DNA of 64,000 nt from Microbulbifer sp. MKSA007 (GCA_032615215.1 CP128433.1:3431501-3495500); one strand, 5' to 3'; counted from the first letter of the stretch, positions 24,320-32,587 are shown. A program made the numbers and translations. The notes: a model not told the origin generated them from the letters alone.

Positions 24320-25755
24320 CAGTAACGGATTCCAGGGTTGGAGCGGGAATAGTCGAAATTGTCGGCACCGGCACGATTCTCACCAAATCTGGCAACACTG
24401 ATTGCGGAGTACCTAAAGCCATCCATAAAGTCATCATCAATCTTGACGATTTTTCCGTTCTTGCGATGGTATTTCCTGAACTCATCCCAGAATGGTTTGA
24501 CCGTTGAAAATACTTTGAGCCGTCCCGTACACATCCGCTGATAAAGCTCCTGAATGCCAGGCTCTACAAAGTTGGTGCCGTCTTCGTTAGTGAACTTGAT
24601 GTGCATGTTCACGTTGAGCTGGCGATACTGCTCCGCCATTGTTTGGCCTGAGCCTTTTTCAACGCTATCCCCATCATGGGGATATATCACCGGGATATAG
24701 TCACCACGGGAATTAATTGCAGCCGCATGGATTGCGGGAACCTCACCACTTTTTGCATAGCCGTCATAGACGTAAATGATGTCCGAGTCGGCATCGTATG
24801 CAGTCCAGCAAACTGCTGTGTCATGAGCAAAACCAAAATCAATGGCCGCGCACTTCTTCCAGTGTGTCGGTATCTCAATCGGGTCAATCTTTATTGAGTC
24901 TTCCGATACTGGGTAAACCATTCCCTCACCCAACAGTGGAATGCCTTTAGTTCTCATATCTCGCTGATATGGTGGGAATGCTGCTAACAGCTGCTCTTTT
25001 GTAGAGTCATCAAGGTGCGGAGCATCATCCCAGGTCACGGTTTGCAGATACTGCCCCTTCTGGCGGTCTTCCATAAATTGGGTCACCAAGTCAGTCATGC
25101 CATTTTCAGGAGTAAAAGTGAGTGAAGCCCAGCCGCCCTTGCTGCGATTGCCTGTAGCGGTCCGGGTTAATGCCTGCGGGTATATTTCTGGGTCTTTTGG
25201 CTCTTCATCAATCCAGCCGTAATCAACTGATGCACCCATTAGGACATGCTGACCTTGGGCATATGCCTTTAGGCTGATTTGCGAATAATTCACCACATCA
25301 CCACCGGCACCGTAACGCACGTAAATATCCTTAGCCAAGCGCGGAGTTCCCATCGCTGGCACAACCTCATGAATCAGGTCTTTGTGAACCAGCCCGGTGC
25401 CATCGAATTGTCCACCGTAATAATTACCAAACAATTCTTTCTGCATTACATCGCGAATCTGCTCGCCGGTGACACCTAGCCCCCAGGTATAAGGGGCATA
25501 ATTAAACGTGATTCCCGGCCACCAATCGGGGTACTCGCCAATTAGGTGACTTGCAACTTGGTAGGCTTCAGACGCAGTCTTCCCTACCCTGTTTGCGGCC
25601 ATTAGCAGACATTGCTTGTTAGTTTGAAAGGCGCTATACCACTGCAGCTGCCAGTCATACGGCCTGAAGTAATGCCGCTTGTTGTACTTCTTATGTTCCT
25701 TGACCGTCTGCAGGGCTTGAGCCAGTCGTATCTTCTCCGCTGGGGTCAATTCCAT
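24319..25755 (-). CDS. terL: Terminase large subunit
   Basis: The 478-residue packaging motor shows Walker A AANRVGKT (about 53-60), a Walker B-like DYGWIDEEP, the coupling region after it, and the nuclease domain starting CAAIDFGFAHDTAVCW with further acidic residues (PHDGDS and DDDFMDGF). It cuts concatemeric DNA and pumps it into the prohead through the portal. Its start overlaps the small-subunit gene by 65 bp, in another frame. Confidence 0.95.
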   Translation of the reverse strand: MELTPAEKIRLAQALQTVKEHKKYNKRHYFRPYDWQLQWYSAFQTNKQCLLMAANRVGKTASEAYQVASHLIGEYPDWWPGITFNYAPYTWGLGVTGEQIRDVMQKELFGNYYGGQFDGTGLVHKDLIHEVVPAMGTPRLAKDIYVRYGAGGDVVNYSQISLKAYAQGQHVLMGASVDYGWIDEEPKDPEIYPQALTRTATGNRSKGGWASLTFTPENGMTDLVTQFMEDRQKGQYLQTVTWDDAPHLDDSTKEQLLAAFPPYQRDMRTKGIPLLGEGMVYPVSEDSIKIDPIEIPTHWKKCAAIDFGFAHDTAVCWTAYDADSDIIYVYDGYAKSGEVPAIHAAAINSRGDYIPVIYPHDGDSVEKGSGQTMAEQYRQLNVNMHIKFTNEDGTNFVEPGIQELYQRMCTGRLKVFSTVKPFWDEFRKYHRKNGKIVKIDDDFMDGFRYSAISVARFGENRAGADNFDYSRSNPGIRY

Positions 25756-26206
25756 GCTCCTGCAAAATTGCGTTGGCTTGGTCGATGGTCATGCTGATAC
25801 CGCCGCTATGCTCAGTCTTCTGGTCAATGTCGAGCTTCTGCCCGTACTTCTTTGGCTTGAGCTTTTCCATTAGCCACTTGCGTGTATCAACTCGAAGTCG
25901 AGAACGCTGGATATTCTCGGGATTAAGCACCTCCTCTACTGAACCATCTCTTGCCTGTCGGTCCATGTAGTCATTGGAACTATCGTCGGCTATCTCCAAT
26001 AGCTCTTCAGCCATGACAAAAGTTGAGACCTCTTTCGCCTGTGCGTACTGGTCGCAAAACTCTGAGTTAGTGGCCAGCCAACGTATGACTGTGGACTTGT
26101 CAGGCATGCCATCATGCGCGCACACCTCACGTAAACTCAGTCCTTCAGCGAGCAAAGTGCAGATAGATACTGCAATCTCTTCGGAATACAGAGTTGGCCT
26201 TGCCAT
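25691..26206 (-). CDS. terS: Terminase small subunit
   Basis: The 171-residue protein has an N-terminal helix-turn-helix (LSLREVCAHDGMPDKSTVIRWL, about residues 23-44; quoted in part as LREVCAHDGMPDKSTVIRW), a helical oligomerisation middle, and a disordered C-terminus. It recognises the packaging site and loads the large subunit. Its start touches the stop of the upstream lysis gene (TAATG) and its end overlaps terL, so packaging and lysis genes are one transcript. Confidence 0.85.
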   Translation of the reverse strand: MARPTLYSEEIAVSICTLLAEGLSLREVCAHDGMPDKSTVIRWLATNSEFCDQYAQAKEVSTFVMAEELLEIADDSSNDYMDRQARDGSVEEVLNPENIQRSRLRVDTRKWLMEKLKPKKYGQKLDIDQKTEHSGGISMTIDQANAILQEHGIDPSGEDTTGSSPADGQGT

Positions 26207-26469
26207 TAGTCCGCTCTCTCAATCAACCGCTCTAGCTTGCTATCAATACGCTGGAGCCGTGTTCTGATTTCGTCTTTGAATTCAGCTATGTGCTTTTGCT
26301 CTAGGGCACGCATAGCTGATTCGTGCTTAATTGCTTGCGCGTTCTCCCCTACCCGTTTTTCTACATCTGAGCCCCAGGCAAACAAGCCAGCCGCTAAAAG
26401 TATGATGCTGGCTATCTGAGTGATAGAGATGCTTTTGCTGAGGTGCCAATGCTCTGTTTGTTGGGTCAT
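26206..26469 (-). CDS. Single-TM coiled-coil lysis-module protein
   Basis: The 87-residue protein has one membrane helix (about residues 16-34, ITQIASIILLAAGLFAWG) and a C-terminal coiled coil (ALEQKHIAEFKDEIRTRLQR and onward). The layout fits an inner-membrane spanin subunit or a holin partner. No outer-membrane lipoprotein partner was found inside it. The ATG at 26469 overlaps the holin stop (ATGA), which fixes the start. Confidence 0.6.
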   Translation of the reverse strand: MTQQTEHWHLSKSISITQIASIILLAAGLFAWGSDVEKRVGENAQAIKHESAMRALEQKHIAEFKDEIRTRLQRIDSKLERLIERAD

Positions 26470-26834
26470 GATTGCTTCCAAGCCTTCATTGCTTTCTCAG
26501 CGCTTCGCCCCACGACATAACCTCCGAGGCCGATTTTTACTATCTCTAGCAGTACCAGGGTTTGCTCCTCGCTCAGATTTGGAGCTGTCCAGCCTAGCCA
26601 ATGAAATACAATCAGCCCGACGAACGTGAGCATTGTTACTGGCCGCCAGTTTCTCTGTAGCCATGACTCCCCCGAGGCTTCTGCCGTTATTACCTGAGTT
26701 GCCGCCTTTAGCTCTTCCAGGTCCATTGAAATCAGCTGAGAGTCAACCTGAGCTTTTAGGCGGTTGGCTTCTGTCTTATCTGGGAATGCTTTGTCTATGA
26801 CCTTGCCGAGTAGATTTGATATAGCTGAAATCAT
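26466..26834 (-). CDS. Holin (GTA/3TM holin-like)
   Basis: The 122-residue protein starts with an amphipathic region and has two clear hydrophobic helices near the C-terminus (VTMLTFVGLIVFHWLGW and a second EIVKIGLGGYVVG), with the common ESWLQRNWRPVTML motif of the GTA-type holin family. Holins open the inner membrane so that the endolysin reaches the wall. It is next to the endolysin gene with a one-base overlap. Confidence 0.78.
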   Translation of the reverse strand: MISAISNLLGKVIDKAFPDKTEANRLKAQVDSQLISMDLEELKAATQVITAEASGESWLQRNWRPVTMLTFVGLIVFHWLGWTAPNLSEEQTLVLLEIVKIGLGGYVVGRSAEKAMKAWKQS

Positions 26835-27211
26835 TAGTAGCTCCAGACTGTGGGCCGGGTTAGTTCGCCAGGTATTGCTTCAAGGTCATCCAGGTGGAGG
26901 AATCGCTTACCGATAGCGCCCTTTTGCTTAACTCCTATACCAGTAAACCCTTCCTCTTGAGCGATTTGGATTAACCGATAGGCTCGGCCTAGTGCCACTT
27001 GAACATCAACAGCTTGCCCGGTGGCGTGGGTCATAGTGGCATTTAACCGGGCGTTATGTGCTGGGCAGCGATAGCCAGAGTTAATAATCATTGGCTTGCC
27101 GAAGCGCTCTCTAACTCTAATCAGACGCTTTAGCGTTTCATCTTTGAAATGATTTTTGCCACAACAACGACAGGCCAACTCCGACTCTGTGAAGTAGTCG
27201 TTTTGGAACAT
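26834..27211 (-). CDS. Endolysin, peptidase M15 family
   Basis: The 125-residue protein is an M15A-type D-Ala-D-Ala or L,D peptidase domain. Its motifs are FTESELACRCCG, INSGYRCPAHNARL, the zinc-ligand region ATGQAVDV (usually SxHxxGxAxD), and RFLHLDD. The first ligand context reads MTHATGQAVDVQ, so His and Asp are present. It would cut peptidoglycan cross-bridges at lysis. The ATG at 27211 was chosen since this begins the domain. The longer upstream frame crosses a terminator. Confidence 0.82.
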   Translation of the reverse strand: MFQNDYFTESELACRCCGKNHFKDETLKRLIRVRERFGKPMIINSGYRCPAHNARLNATMTHATGQAVDVQVALGRAYRLIQIAQEEGFTGIGVKQKGAIGKRFLHLDDLEAIPGELTRPTVWSY

Positions 27212-27233
27212 AGGAGTCTCAAATTTCAGGCAT

Positions 27234-27259
27234 AAAAAAACCGGCTTGGGGGCCGGCTT
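27234..27259 (-). terminator. Late-leader terminator (tR'-like)
   Basis: On the minus strand GCCGG-CCCCCAA-CCGGC-type hairpin is followed by seven T. It lies between the LexA-box region and the endolysin start, only 23 bp before that start. A terminator between the late promoter and first late gene is the layout used by lambda, where Q-modified polymerase reads through. Confidence 0.85.
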
Positions 27260-27340
27260 AAGAAAGGATGGTCGCTGCATGAAAACCAAAGCAGCTGTGA
27301 ACATACTACCCATGGGCACAAATACTGCCAATACACACAA

Positions 27341-27356
27341 CTGTACATATATACAG
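27341..27356 (-). promoter_or_regulatory. Perfect LexA box in the late leader
   Basis: CTGTACATATATACAG fits CTGT-N8-ACAG exactly. It lies 85 bp before the late terminator and 130 bp before the endolysin gene. A possible -35 (TTGCAT on the minus strand, 27365-27360) is near, but I could not place a well-spaced -10. LexA binding here would silence late transcription in undamaged cells. Confidence 0.75.
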
Positions 27357-27394
27357 TTAATGCAAATTTGTGCGCCACTCTAACAATCTGACAC

Positions 27395-27420
27395 AAAAAA
27401 GCCCGCATTGAGCAGGCTTT
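27395..27420 (-). terminator. Terminator closing the Q/Shedu transcript
   Basis: On the minus strand AAGCCTGC-TCAAT-GCGGGCTT (one G-U pair) is followed by a T-run. It is upstream of the LexA box, so it isolates the late leader from the early and Shedu genes. Confidence 0.75.
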
Positions 27421-27615
27421 AGGGCGTTTCGCTAGGAACCTGCATATTTATCCCAGCATGGGGTTTTTATACAGTTCTGACACAGAGAAAGTCAAGGGCT
27501 TCTTACCATTTAGTAGTAATCTATCTAAAAAGTAACTTTAATCACTATACATAATTAACCCTAAATAATAAATCTTGCAACCTAACTTTTGGAAATATCA
27601 AACCCCAATAAACCG

Positions 27616-27705
27616 CTATGCCGTACACGCTTCTGAGAACCGTTCGACCCATTCTTGGCCGTTTAAATGCTCTTCAAAGCTTGCATCAATATCAATATCT
27701 TTCAA
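27616..27705 (-). CDS. Possible 29-residue open frame after the metallopeptidase-like gene
   Basis: A TTG at 27705 overlaps the stop of the preceding frame and follows GGAGGGG. It encodes MKDIDIDASFEEHLNGQEWV plus nine more residues. The acidic composition is protein-like but the frame is short and may be chance. Confidence 0.3.
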   Translation of the reverse strand: MKDIDIDASFEEHLNGQEWVERFSEACTA

Positions 27706-28912
27706 ATTATTTTTTCCCCTCCAAACACCCTCATAACCTCACCGTTTTTAAGGTATAAAGGGGGCAAAGAAACAGACTCAAAAGGTAGAATACTAGAAAA
27801 TAAATCTATGATATTAAAGTTATCAAAACCCGCCTGACCATAGCTGCGAATGTAGTCCAGCTTACTAGAACTCAATTCCTCGTGACACTCAGCCGCCTCG
27901 CTCATACATGCATCTCTGAACACCGCCAAATCAACACCTAGATTAGCTAGCGCCTGAATAACACCCTCTTTTACTTCTTTCTTTTTCTCAACCAGATCAA
28001 CTGGAAGTGACTTGCAAATTAGATAGTATAAAATACCAAAATCATGGTTTTTAAGACCCTTCCTAACACGATCTCCAAAAGAGTGCCCCGGGGAATACCA
28101 AAAATTTCCTCTACATTAACAGCATCAAGCACCTGAACAAACAATGAAAGAGGGAAGTTAAGCACCACGCGAACTACCACAGACACCAGCCGAAAAGCTG
28201 TATATATATCTGAACATTGCAAATGATTTGCTAATATATGAACACAAACCGTATATTCAGTAACATGATGGTTATACAAAAAGGAAAGAGACTTTTCCTG
28301 AAGCCTATGCATCTCTACTACTTTTGCATCTGCATCCAGGCTATTAACTATCCCAAGCTCTGTTAGTAGCTCCTGACTCATTGCCGAAGCCTCTAGCAAA
28401 GACACCATCGATAAAGGTGAACGAGCTAAAGGCTGACCATAACCATTCTTAAACCAAGAAAACAAAACTGGTTTATCGGAAACCTTACCTCTCTGATCAA
28501 ACTGGCTCCCAATCGAGATGTCAAATGTCCATGGTCTAGAAGAATCAGCCCCCGACTGAATCAAAGTATAATAGTCGGGTAAGCGTAGCGACTTTACATG
28601 ATCCAGAAATTCTTTTGCCCAATAAAAATCAACTTCCTCTCCTCCAAGTTTATTATTCGACAAATACCCCTTATTCATTTTCACCAAATGCCTAAGCCCC
28701 CATAAAGAAGAGGTGGCATCTAAGAAATGTGTGTATTCATGCACTGCTAAAGGGACCACCTTTAGCTGCATACTGAACTCACCATTTTTCAAGATCTCAA
28801 AATCTTGAGGAGTTATGTTATTAAGACATACAGAATTCGTAAAAAAATCAAAACTTCCAAGCACGTCCAACTCTAGCAAACGTCCGAAAGGATCTACATC
28901 CCTTTTCAACAT
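27702..28912 (-). pseudogene. HEYTH metallopeptidase-like protein, split by a 1-base deletion
   Basis: From the ATG at 28912 the frame encodes a protein with VPLAVHEYTHFLDATSS (His58, Glu59, His62) and a downstream LLEASA (Glu174) that could be the third zinc ligand of a gluzincin. At a run of five A (28100-28104, plus strand) the frame breaks and the product would stop at 28019. Adding one base restores a continuous 403-residue protein through WYSPGHSFGDRVRKG, NHDFGILYYLICKSLP and the C-terminal part ending at 27702. Hydrophobic helices occur around residue 240. It directly follows the Shedu gene. It may be a real mutation or a sequencing error. The function is unknown beyond the motif. Confidence 0.65.
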
Positions 28913-28915
28913 CTC

Positions 28916-28950
<35 letters not shown>

Positions 28951-29008
28951 TTAGAATCAAAAACAACCAACAAGAAATCTTGGATCAACTCAGACCAAGA
29001 AACAAAAA

Positions 29009-30235
29009 TTAGCTACTCGCTTTTACAGAACCTGCCCAGTTAGATACCATAAACCGAAGCCTTTCAAGAAGGTCGTCATATGTAACAATATCAACCACAT
29101 TTTTATACTTTCTTTTCACCACCTCAAAGTCTTGTCTTTGCTCCTGACTAAGACCCTCACTACGCCCCATAACAATTATACCACTTGGATTGGTTATTTT
29201 TATTTTGAAATCTTTCGGAAGAGAGTCTTTATATTTCTTTGTCAGCACTTGCTCACCCTTCAAACCAGACTTATTGAGGTAAAAAATGTACTTTTCAACC
29301 TGCATTATTGTTCCAGATAAATCTCTCATAGGAATATGATTTTTCCTATAAGTTCTACTTGTAACAATACTCTTACCAAAAGGCTTCTTTATCTCCACAA
29401 TATCCACGTTTCCGCTAGCATCCACCAACAAATAATCAACCATTCTCTTTGAACCCTGCAAATCATAAATTGGTGCCTCTCTAAAAATATGAATATATTT
29501 AGGGTTCAGTAGGAGCAACACCTGCAACAACTCTTTCTGCCATTGGCTCTCAGTATATGAAATCTCATCATCAAGCATTGAATGCAACTTCTTGTGAATA
29601 GCCTTATACTTTTCCGCCTCCATACGAGAAAAGCTACTCACCAAGTCAACCCCCACCTTCCCAGGTTTACCGTTTAAATACTTTTGATAAGCCACTTCAA
29701 AATCTTCCTGCGTCTCCACATATGAAGACAGCACACCGTCTATTCGCGCAGACACGTATTTCTTTAATTCATAGGTGTTTGGGAATTTTTGTAGTAATTC
29801 CTGGAAGACAATAGAGGGGATTGCTCGCTCGTCATTACCACCGACATAAACTACCCCAGATGAAATATCATCAATTTTTCGAAAAATAGAGACATTTTTC
29901 TCCGCAACAAACGTCTTTCGATTTAACCTGATTGACTTATGAATATAAAGATCTTCTTTAAGAGATAAAATTCTCTTTGGATATCGATAATACTCCCCCT
30001 CCAAAGTGGCCAATAAAAAATCCACCGAGCCATCAAGGTAGTCAGCTTCTTCACCCTCCCCCCAATCACCATATTTTTTCGAGCTAGGGACTATATCTTT
30101 AAGGGTGAACTTGAAAATTTTGCTTATAGTGACCTCACCCTTTTCTTTAAGCTTGGTTTTCACCCACAAAGGATCACCACTCTCCTCAAAATATGAGAGT
30201 ATTAACAAGTTATCTACCATTTCAAATCTAATCAA
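29009..30235 (-). CDS. sduA: Shedu anti-phage nuclease (SduA, DUF4263)
   Basis: The 408-residue protein has a variable N-terminal half and a C-terminal DUF4263 nuclease domain of the PD-(D/E)xK type. The active-site residues are visible: Asp267 in MVDYLLVD, Glu281 and Lys283 in VDIVEIKKP, and Gln312 in the following helix. SduA proteins alone protect bacteria against phages by nuclease action. Here it lies between the putative Q gene and the late leader, 1 bp after the Q stop, as a prophage-carried moron that would defend the lysogen against other phages. The TTG at 30235 gives the longest frame. An ATG at 30220 is the alternative. Confidence 0.82.
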   Translation of the reverse strand: MIRFEMVDNLLILSYFEESGDPLWVKTKLKEKGEVTISKIFKFTLKDIVPSSKKYGDWGEGEEADYLDGSVDFLLATLEGEYYRYPKRILSLKEDLYIHKSIRLNRKTFVAEKNVSIFRKIDDISSGVVYVGGNDERAIPSIVFQELLQKFPNTYELKKYVSARIDGVLSSYVETQEDFEVAYQKYLNGKPGKVGVDLVSSFSRMEAEKYKAIHKKLHSMLDDEISYTESQWQKELLQVLLLLNPKYIHIFREAPIYDLQGSKRMVDYLLVDASGNVDIVEIKKPFGKSIVTSRTYRKNHIPMRDLSGTIMQVEKYIFYLNKSGLKGEQVLTKKYKDSLPKDFKIKITNPSGIIVMGRSEGLSQEQRQDFEVVKRKYKNVVDIVTYDDLLERLRFMVSNWAGSVKASS

Positions 30236-30236
30236 A

Positions 30237-30866
30237 TCAAAACCGTCCTAAAAAATATTCCATCCCCATGAGTGCGCGTCTAGGCAGCGGGTCAAGCAGT
30301 CTCTCCATTCGAATCCAAACTCTACGCCAATCCTGATTCCATCCACATATATCGCAACCTAACAGCTGCCGCGCTTGACGAAGATCAACTCTCCTACCCG
30401 TTACATCACGTAAAGCAAAAGAATGAATACAAAATAAGGCCAACTGCCCAGCTTTCAATGGATCATGAGGCTCTCCCCAGCTATAAAACCGCTTCATCAT
30501 GTAATTCAGAAGATAAGCCCGCTCCTTATACCGGTTTCCCGGCGGCGCATATGCAGCCATCCCCCAACAGTAAGCCAACTCATCAGTTTCTCTCAGCTTT
30601 GCAATAGCATGCTGCACCAACCCCTTTTCACAAGCATCCATTATTCGCCCGCTACTACCCTTCCCCACTCTAGTTTCAGCTGCATAAACAGTCTGACCTG
30701 CCAAACGAGCAGTAACTTTTCCATCCTCATTCCGAATTTCATCGATGTAATGCTTAGGGCCTCGGCTCCGTACCGTCTGCCCGCCCAGCATTGCCGCATA
30801 ATCAGATTGCTGAGTGGCTGTATCGAACGCATCATGCCAAGCCTGTCGAGCTGAGTGAAAATTCAT
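30237..30866 (-). CDS. Probable Q-like antitermination protein
   Basis: The 209-residue basic protein is the last gene of the leftward early operon, the position of Q in lambdoid phages, and a terminator lies in the late leader downstream. The sequence has a Trp- and Arg-rich C-terminal half (CDICGWNQDWRRVWIRMERL). Q proteins bind at the late promoter and let polymerase read through terminators. The call rests on position and the tR'-like terminator more than on a clear motif. Start codon ATG at 30866 overlaps the upstream stop (ATGA) with AAGGTG before it. Confidence 0.5.
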   Translation of the reverse strand: MNFHSARQAWHDAFDTATQQSDYAAMLGGQTVRSRGPKHYIDEIRNEDGKVTARLAGQTVYAAETRVGKGSSGRIMDACEKGLVQHAIAKLRETDELAYCWGMAAYAPPGNRYKERAYLLNYMMKRFYSWGEPHDPLKAGQLALFCIHSFALRDVTGRRVDLRQARQLLGCDICGWNQDWRRVWIRMERLLDPLPRRALMGMEYFLGRF

Positions 30867-31078
30867 TGATTCACCTTGAAGATTTTCTGGAATATCTTTG
30901 ATGTGGGCTCTCTATCTCGATACCTCACCTTGCCTGTGTCTTGCCAGCGTAGGTAATCACTGCAAGCGAGCTCCTCTACTGCACACCTGTCCCTTTGCTT
31001 ACACGCATCGCACGGAGATGGCTCAAACAAGGCGCTTTGCTGGTTACGAGTTAATTCTGTATTTCTCCAGCTAGGCAT
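30863..31078 (-). CDS. Small Cys-containing early protein
   Basis: The 71-residue protein has four Cys in CDACKQRDRCAVEELAC, which could bind one zinc, then a Tyr/Trp helix and a basic tail. It overlaps the probable Q gene by four bases. Such small zinc proteins are frequent in early operons. The function is unknown. Confidence 0.55.
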   Translation of the reverse strand: MPSWRNTELTRNQQSALFEPSPCDACKQRDRCAVEELACSDYLRWQDTGKVRYRDREPTSKIFQKIFKVNQ

Positions 31079-31156
31079 TGGTTACTCCTTTATCAATCCC
31101 TTTTCCCGCATCTTGCTTTGTGTTTCGTATAGCGCTCTTAACTTGCTGCGCTACAC

Positions 31157-31489
31157 TTACCGCATATTCATTTCAGCTCTGGCGTTCGCCTGCTTGGTGC
31201 GCCAAGTTTCCACCTTCATCTCGGTGACCTTTATTCCCATACGTAACTTGAGGGCTACTTCTGTTGCGTATCTCAAGCCCTCTAGCAGCTCCACATACTC
31301 GGGGTGGGCGTAGGCTTCACGCTCTTGGGCTGCAGCAGAGAGGCCGGGTTTCGCACGCTCAGCATCCTTCATCAGTAGGGCCTTCTTGGACTTACGGAAT
31401 TCTGATAGGTAAACCCGTTCAGCTTCTGCTTGGGCATACTGGGCAGTTTTTTGTCGTAATTCTTCAAACGTCTTCTCTTGCTGGTCCAT
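31157..31489 (-). CDS. Early phage protein, helical, unknown
   Basis: The 110-residue protein is a helical, highly charged protein containing AQAEAERVYLSEFRKSKKAL, similar in style to a group of small proteins beside replication genes in many Pseudomonas-type phages. The ATG at 31489 follows GGGGG by six bases, so it was preferred over a longer in-frame start. No function is known to me. Confidence 0.6.
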   Translation of the reverse strand: MDQQEKTFEELRQKTAQYAQAEAERVYLSEFRKSKKALLMKDAERAKPGLSAAAQEREAYAHPEYVELLEGLRYATEVALKLRMGIKVTEMKVETWRTKQANARAEMNMR

Positions 31490-31497
31490 AAATCCCC

Positions 31498-31599
31498 CTA
31501 CTCCAACCCAATCAAAAACCAAACACCTGAGCCAACCGCCACTACCCACAGAGAGAATTCCAAATAAAGAACTGTTTTGGTTGGGGCTGGCTCATTCAT
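31498..31599 (-). CDS. 33-residue single-pass membrane protein
   Basis: The ATG at 31599 overlaps the stop of the preceding gene (TGATG). The product has a short polar N-terminus and one hydrophobic helix (about 13-32, EFSLWVVAVGSGVWFLIGL). The overlap with the upstream gene and the position in an operon support it as coding despite the small size. Confidence 0.5.
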   Translation of the reverse strand: MNEPAPTKTVLYLEFSLWVVAVGSGVWFLIGLE

Positions 31600-31844
31600 C
31601 ACGCGACTTCTCGCATACTCTCTGAGTAGTCACGAAGCCGCTGACGGGCCTCGCTCAAGCTCTCCCTGTGGAAGCTGCCAAGGTAGTTGATATCGCCCCA
31701 CTCGATGCGCTGCTGGGTGCGGATGGTGCTTGCAAACATCACATCTACTTGGTCGTCTCGCTTGGTGCGGAATACTGCTAGCGGACTACAGGGCTCAGTG
31801 GTTGAAATCCGTTGAAGGGCTTCTGGAATGGTGGCTACGGTCAT
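31599..31844 (-). CDS. Small early protein, unknown
   Basis: The 81-residue protein (from MTVATIPEALQRI) was given the ATG at 31844 because GGGAG lies eight bases upstream. It lies between the initiator gene and a small membrane protein and overlaps the latter. It has no recognised motif. Confidence 0.5.
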   Translation of the reverse strand: MTVATIPEALQRISTTEPCSPLAVFRTKRDDQVDVMFASTIRTQQRIEWGDINYLGSFHRESLSEARQRLRDYSESMREVA

Positions 31845-31871
31845 GGGTATCACTCCCTGATGGTTCTAGGT

Positions 31872-32585
31872 TTACCAGTTGGTGTCGGTGAGTATTTCGG
31901 TCACGGACCGGTCTCGGGTCCGCCCCTGGTGCATGGATTGGGCGTGAGGCTGCTGCCCTTGCCCCTCGTGATTTAGCAACCACTGGAACTGAAACCCTCG
32001 CCAACCTCGCTCACAGCAAATGGCAAGACAGTGGTCAACGCTGTAGCCGTGTTGGCTGGCTAGGTGAAACTGCTTAGCAATCTGGTTGACAGCGGTTTGA
32101 GTGAGCGGCGCCTTGCGAACTTTTTTCCAGTCCTCCAGAACTTCCTTCCCAGGCTCAGTTGGCCAAGATGAAAAATCTAATCCCCTATTAATATTTTTAG
32201 GTTCTTTTAGATTCTTTTTAGATTCGTGGTCCGTTTTTGGTACTGGTCCAGTCCCGTTTTCGGTACTGGTTGTGTCCGTTTTTGGGCCTGGTCCGTTTTT
32301 GGGACTAGTACCGTTTTTGGTACTGGTGATTTGGCCAAAATTCAAAGTGAATTGATTGCTGGAGCCGCTCGATTTGACCCGAATAATTAGGCTAGATTCT
32401 TCCAACTGCTCCATTGCAGAAATTACGGTTTTGCGGTTGAGGCCAGTAGCTTGAGCAATGTACGCAATGGATGGATTGCACTGCCCGTTTGCCTCATTGT
32501 GGCAATTGGCAAGAGATAGCAGCACTAACTTGTGCGTAGACTTCACGCCCTGCTGCCATGCCCAGAAAGTGGCCTCAGCGCTCAC
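31872..32585 (-). CDS. Replication initiator (O-like), HTH domain
   Basis: The 237-residue protein begins with a winged helix-turn-helix (CNPSIAYIAQATGLNRKTVISAMEQLEES; core NRKTVISAMEQL, residues about 36-64), followed by a low-complexity Thr/Asn/Gly/Pro-Lys stretch (residues 85-120) whose DNA is the iteron array, then a C-terminal conserved helical part. This resembles lambda O: the N-terminal domain binds the iterons in its own gene, and the C-terminus recruits the host helicase system. No helicase loader (P or DnaC-like) follows. The GTG start at 32585 has AGGAG six bases ahead. Confidence 0.72.
   Translation of the reverse strand: MSAEATFWAWQQGVKSTHKLVLLSLANCHNEANGQCNPSIAYIAQATGLNRKTVISAMEQLEESSLIIRVKSSGSSNQFTLNFGQITSTKNGTSPKNGPGPKTDTTSTENGTGPVPKTDHESKKNLKEPKNINRGLDFSSWPTEPGKEVLEDWKKVRKAPLTQTAVNQIAKQFHLASQHGYSVDHCLAICCERGWRGFQFQWLLNHEGQGQQPHAQSMHQGRTRDRSVTEILTDTNW
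32180..32225. other. AT-rich unwinding-type segment next to iterons
   Basis: This stretch (TATTAATATTTTTAGG...TTTTTAGATTC) is AT-rich in an otherwise mixed region and directly adjoins the iterons, as the unwinding element does in lambda-type origins. Confidence 0.55.
32231..32327. repeat. Five 17-bp iterons, probable phage replication origin
   Basis: Copies lie at 32231-32247, 32254-32270, 32276-32292, 32293-32309 and 32311-32327. The consensus is CCGTTTTTGGTACTGGT, with the first and last identical and the others differing at one to three positions. Starts are spaced 23, 22, 17 and 18 bp. The array is inside the O-like gene, matching the origin design of lambda. Confidence 0.82.
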
Positions 32586-32587
32586 GG

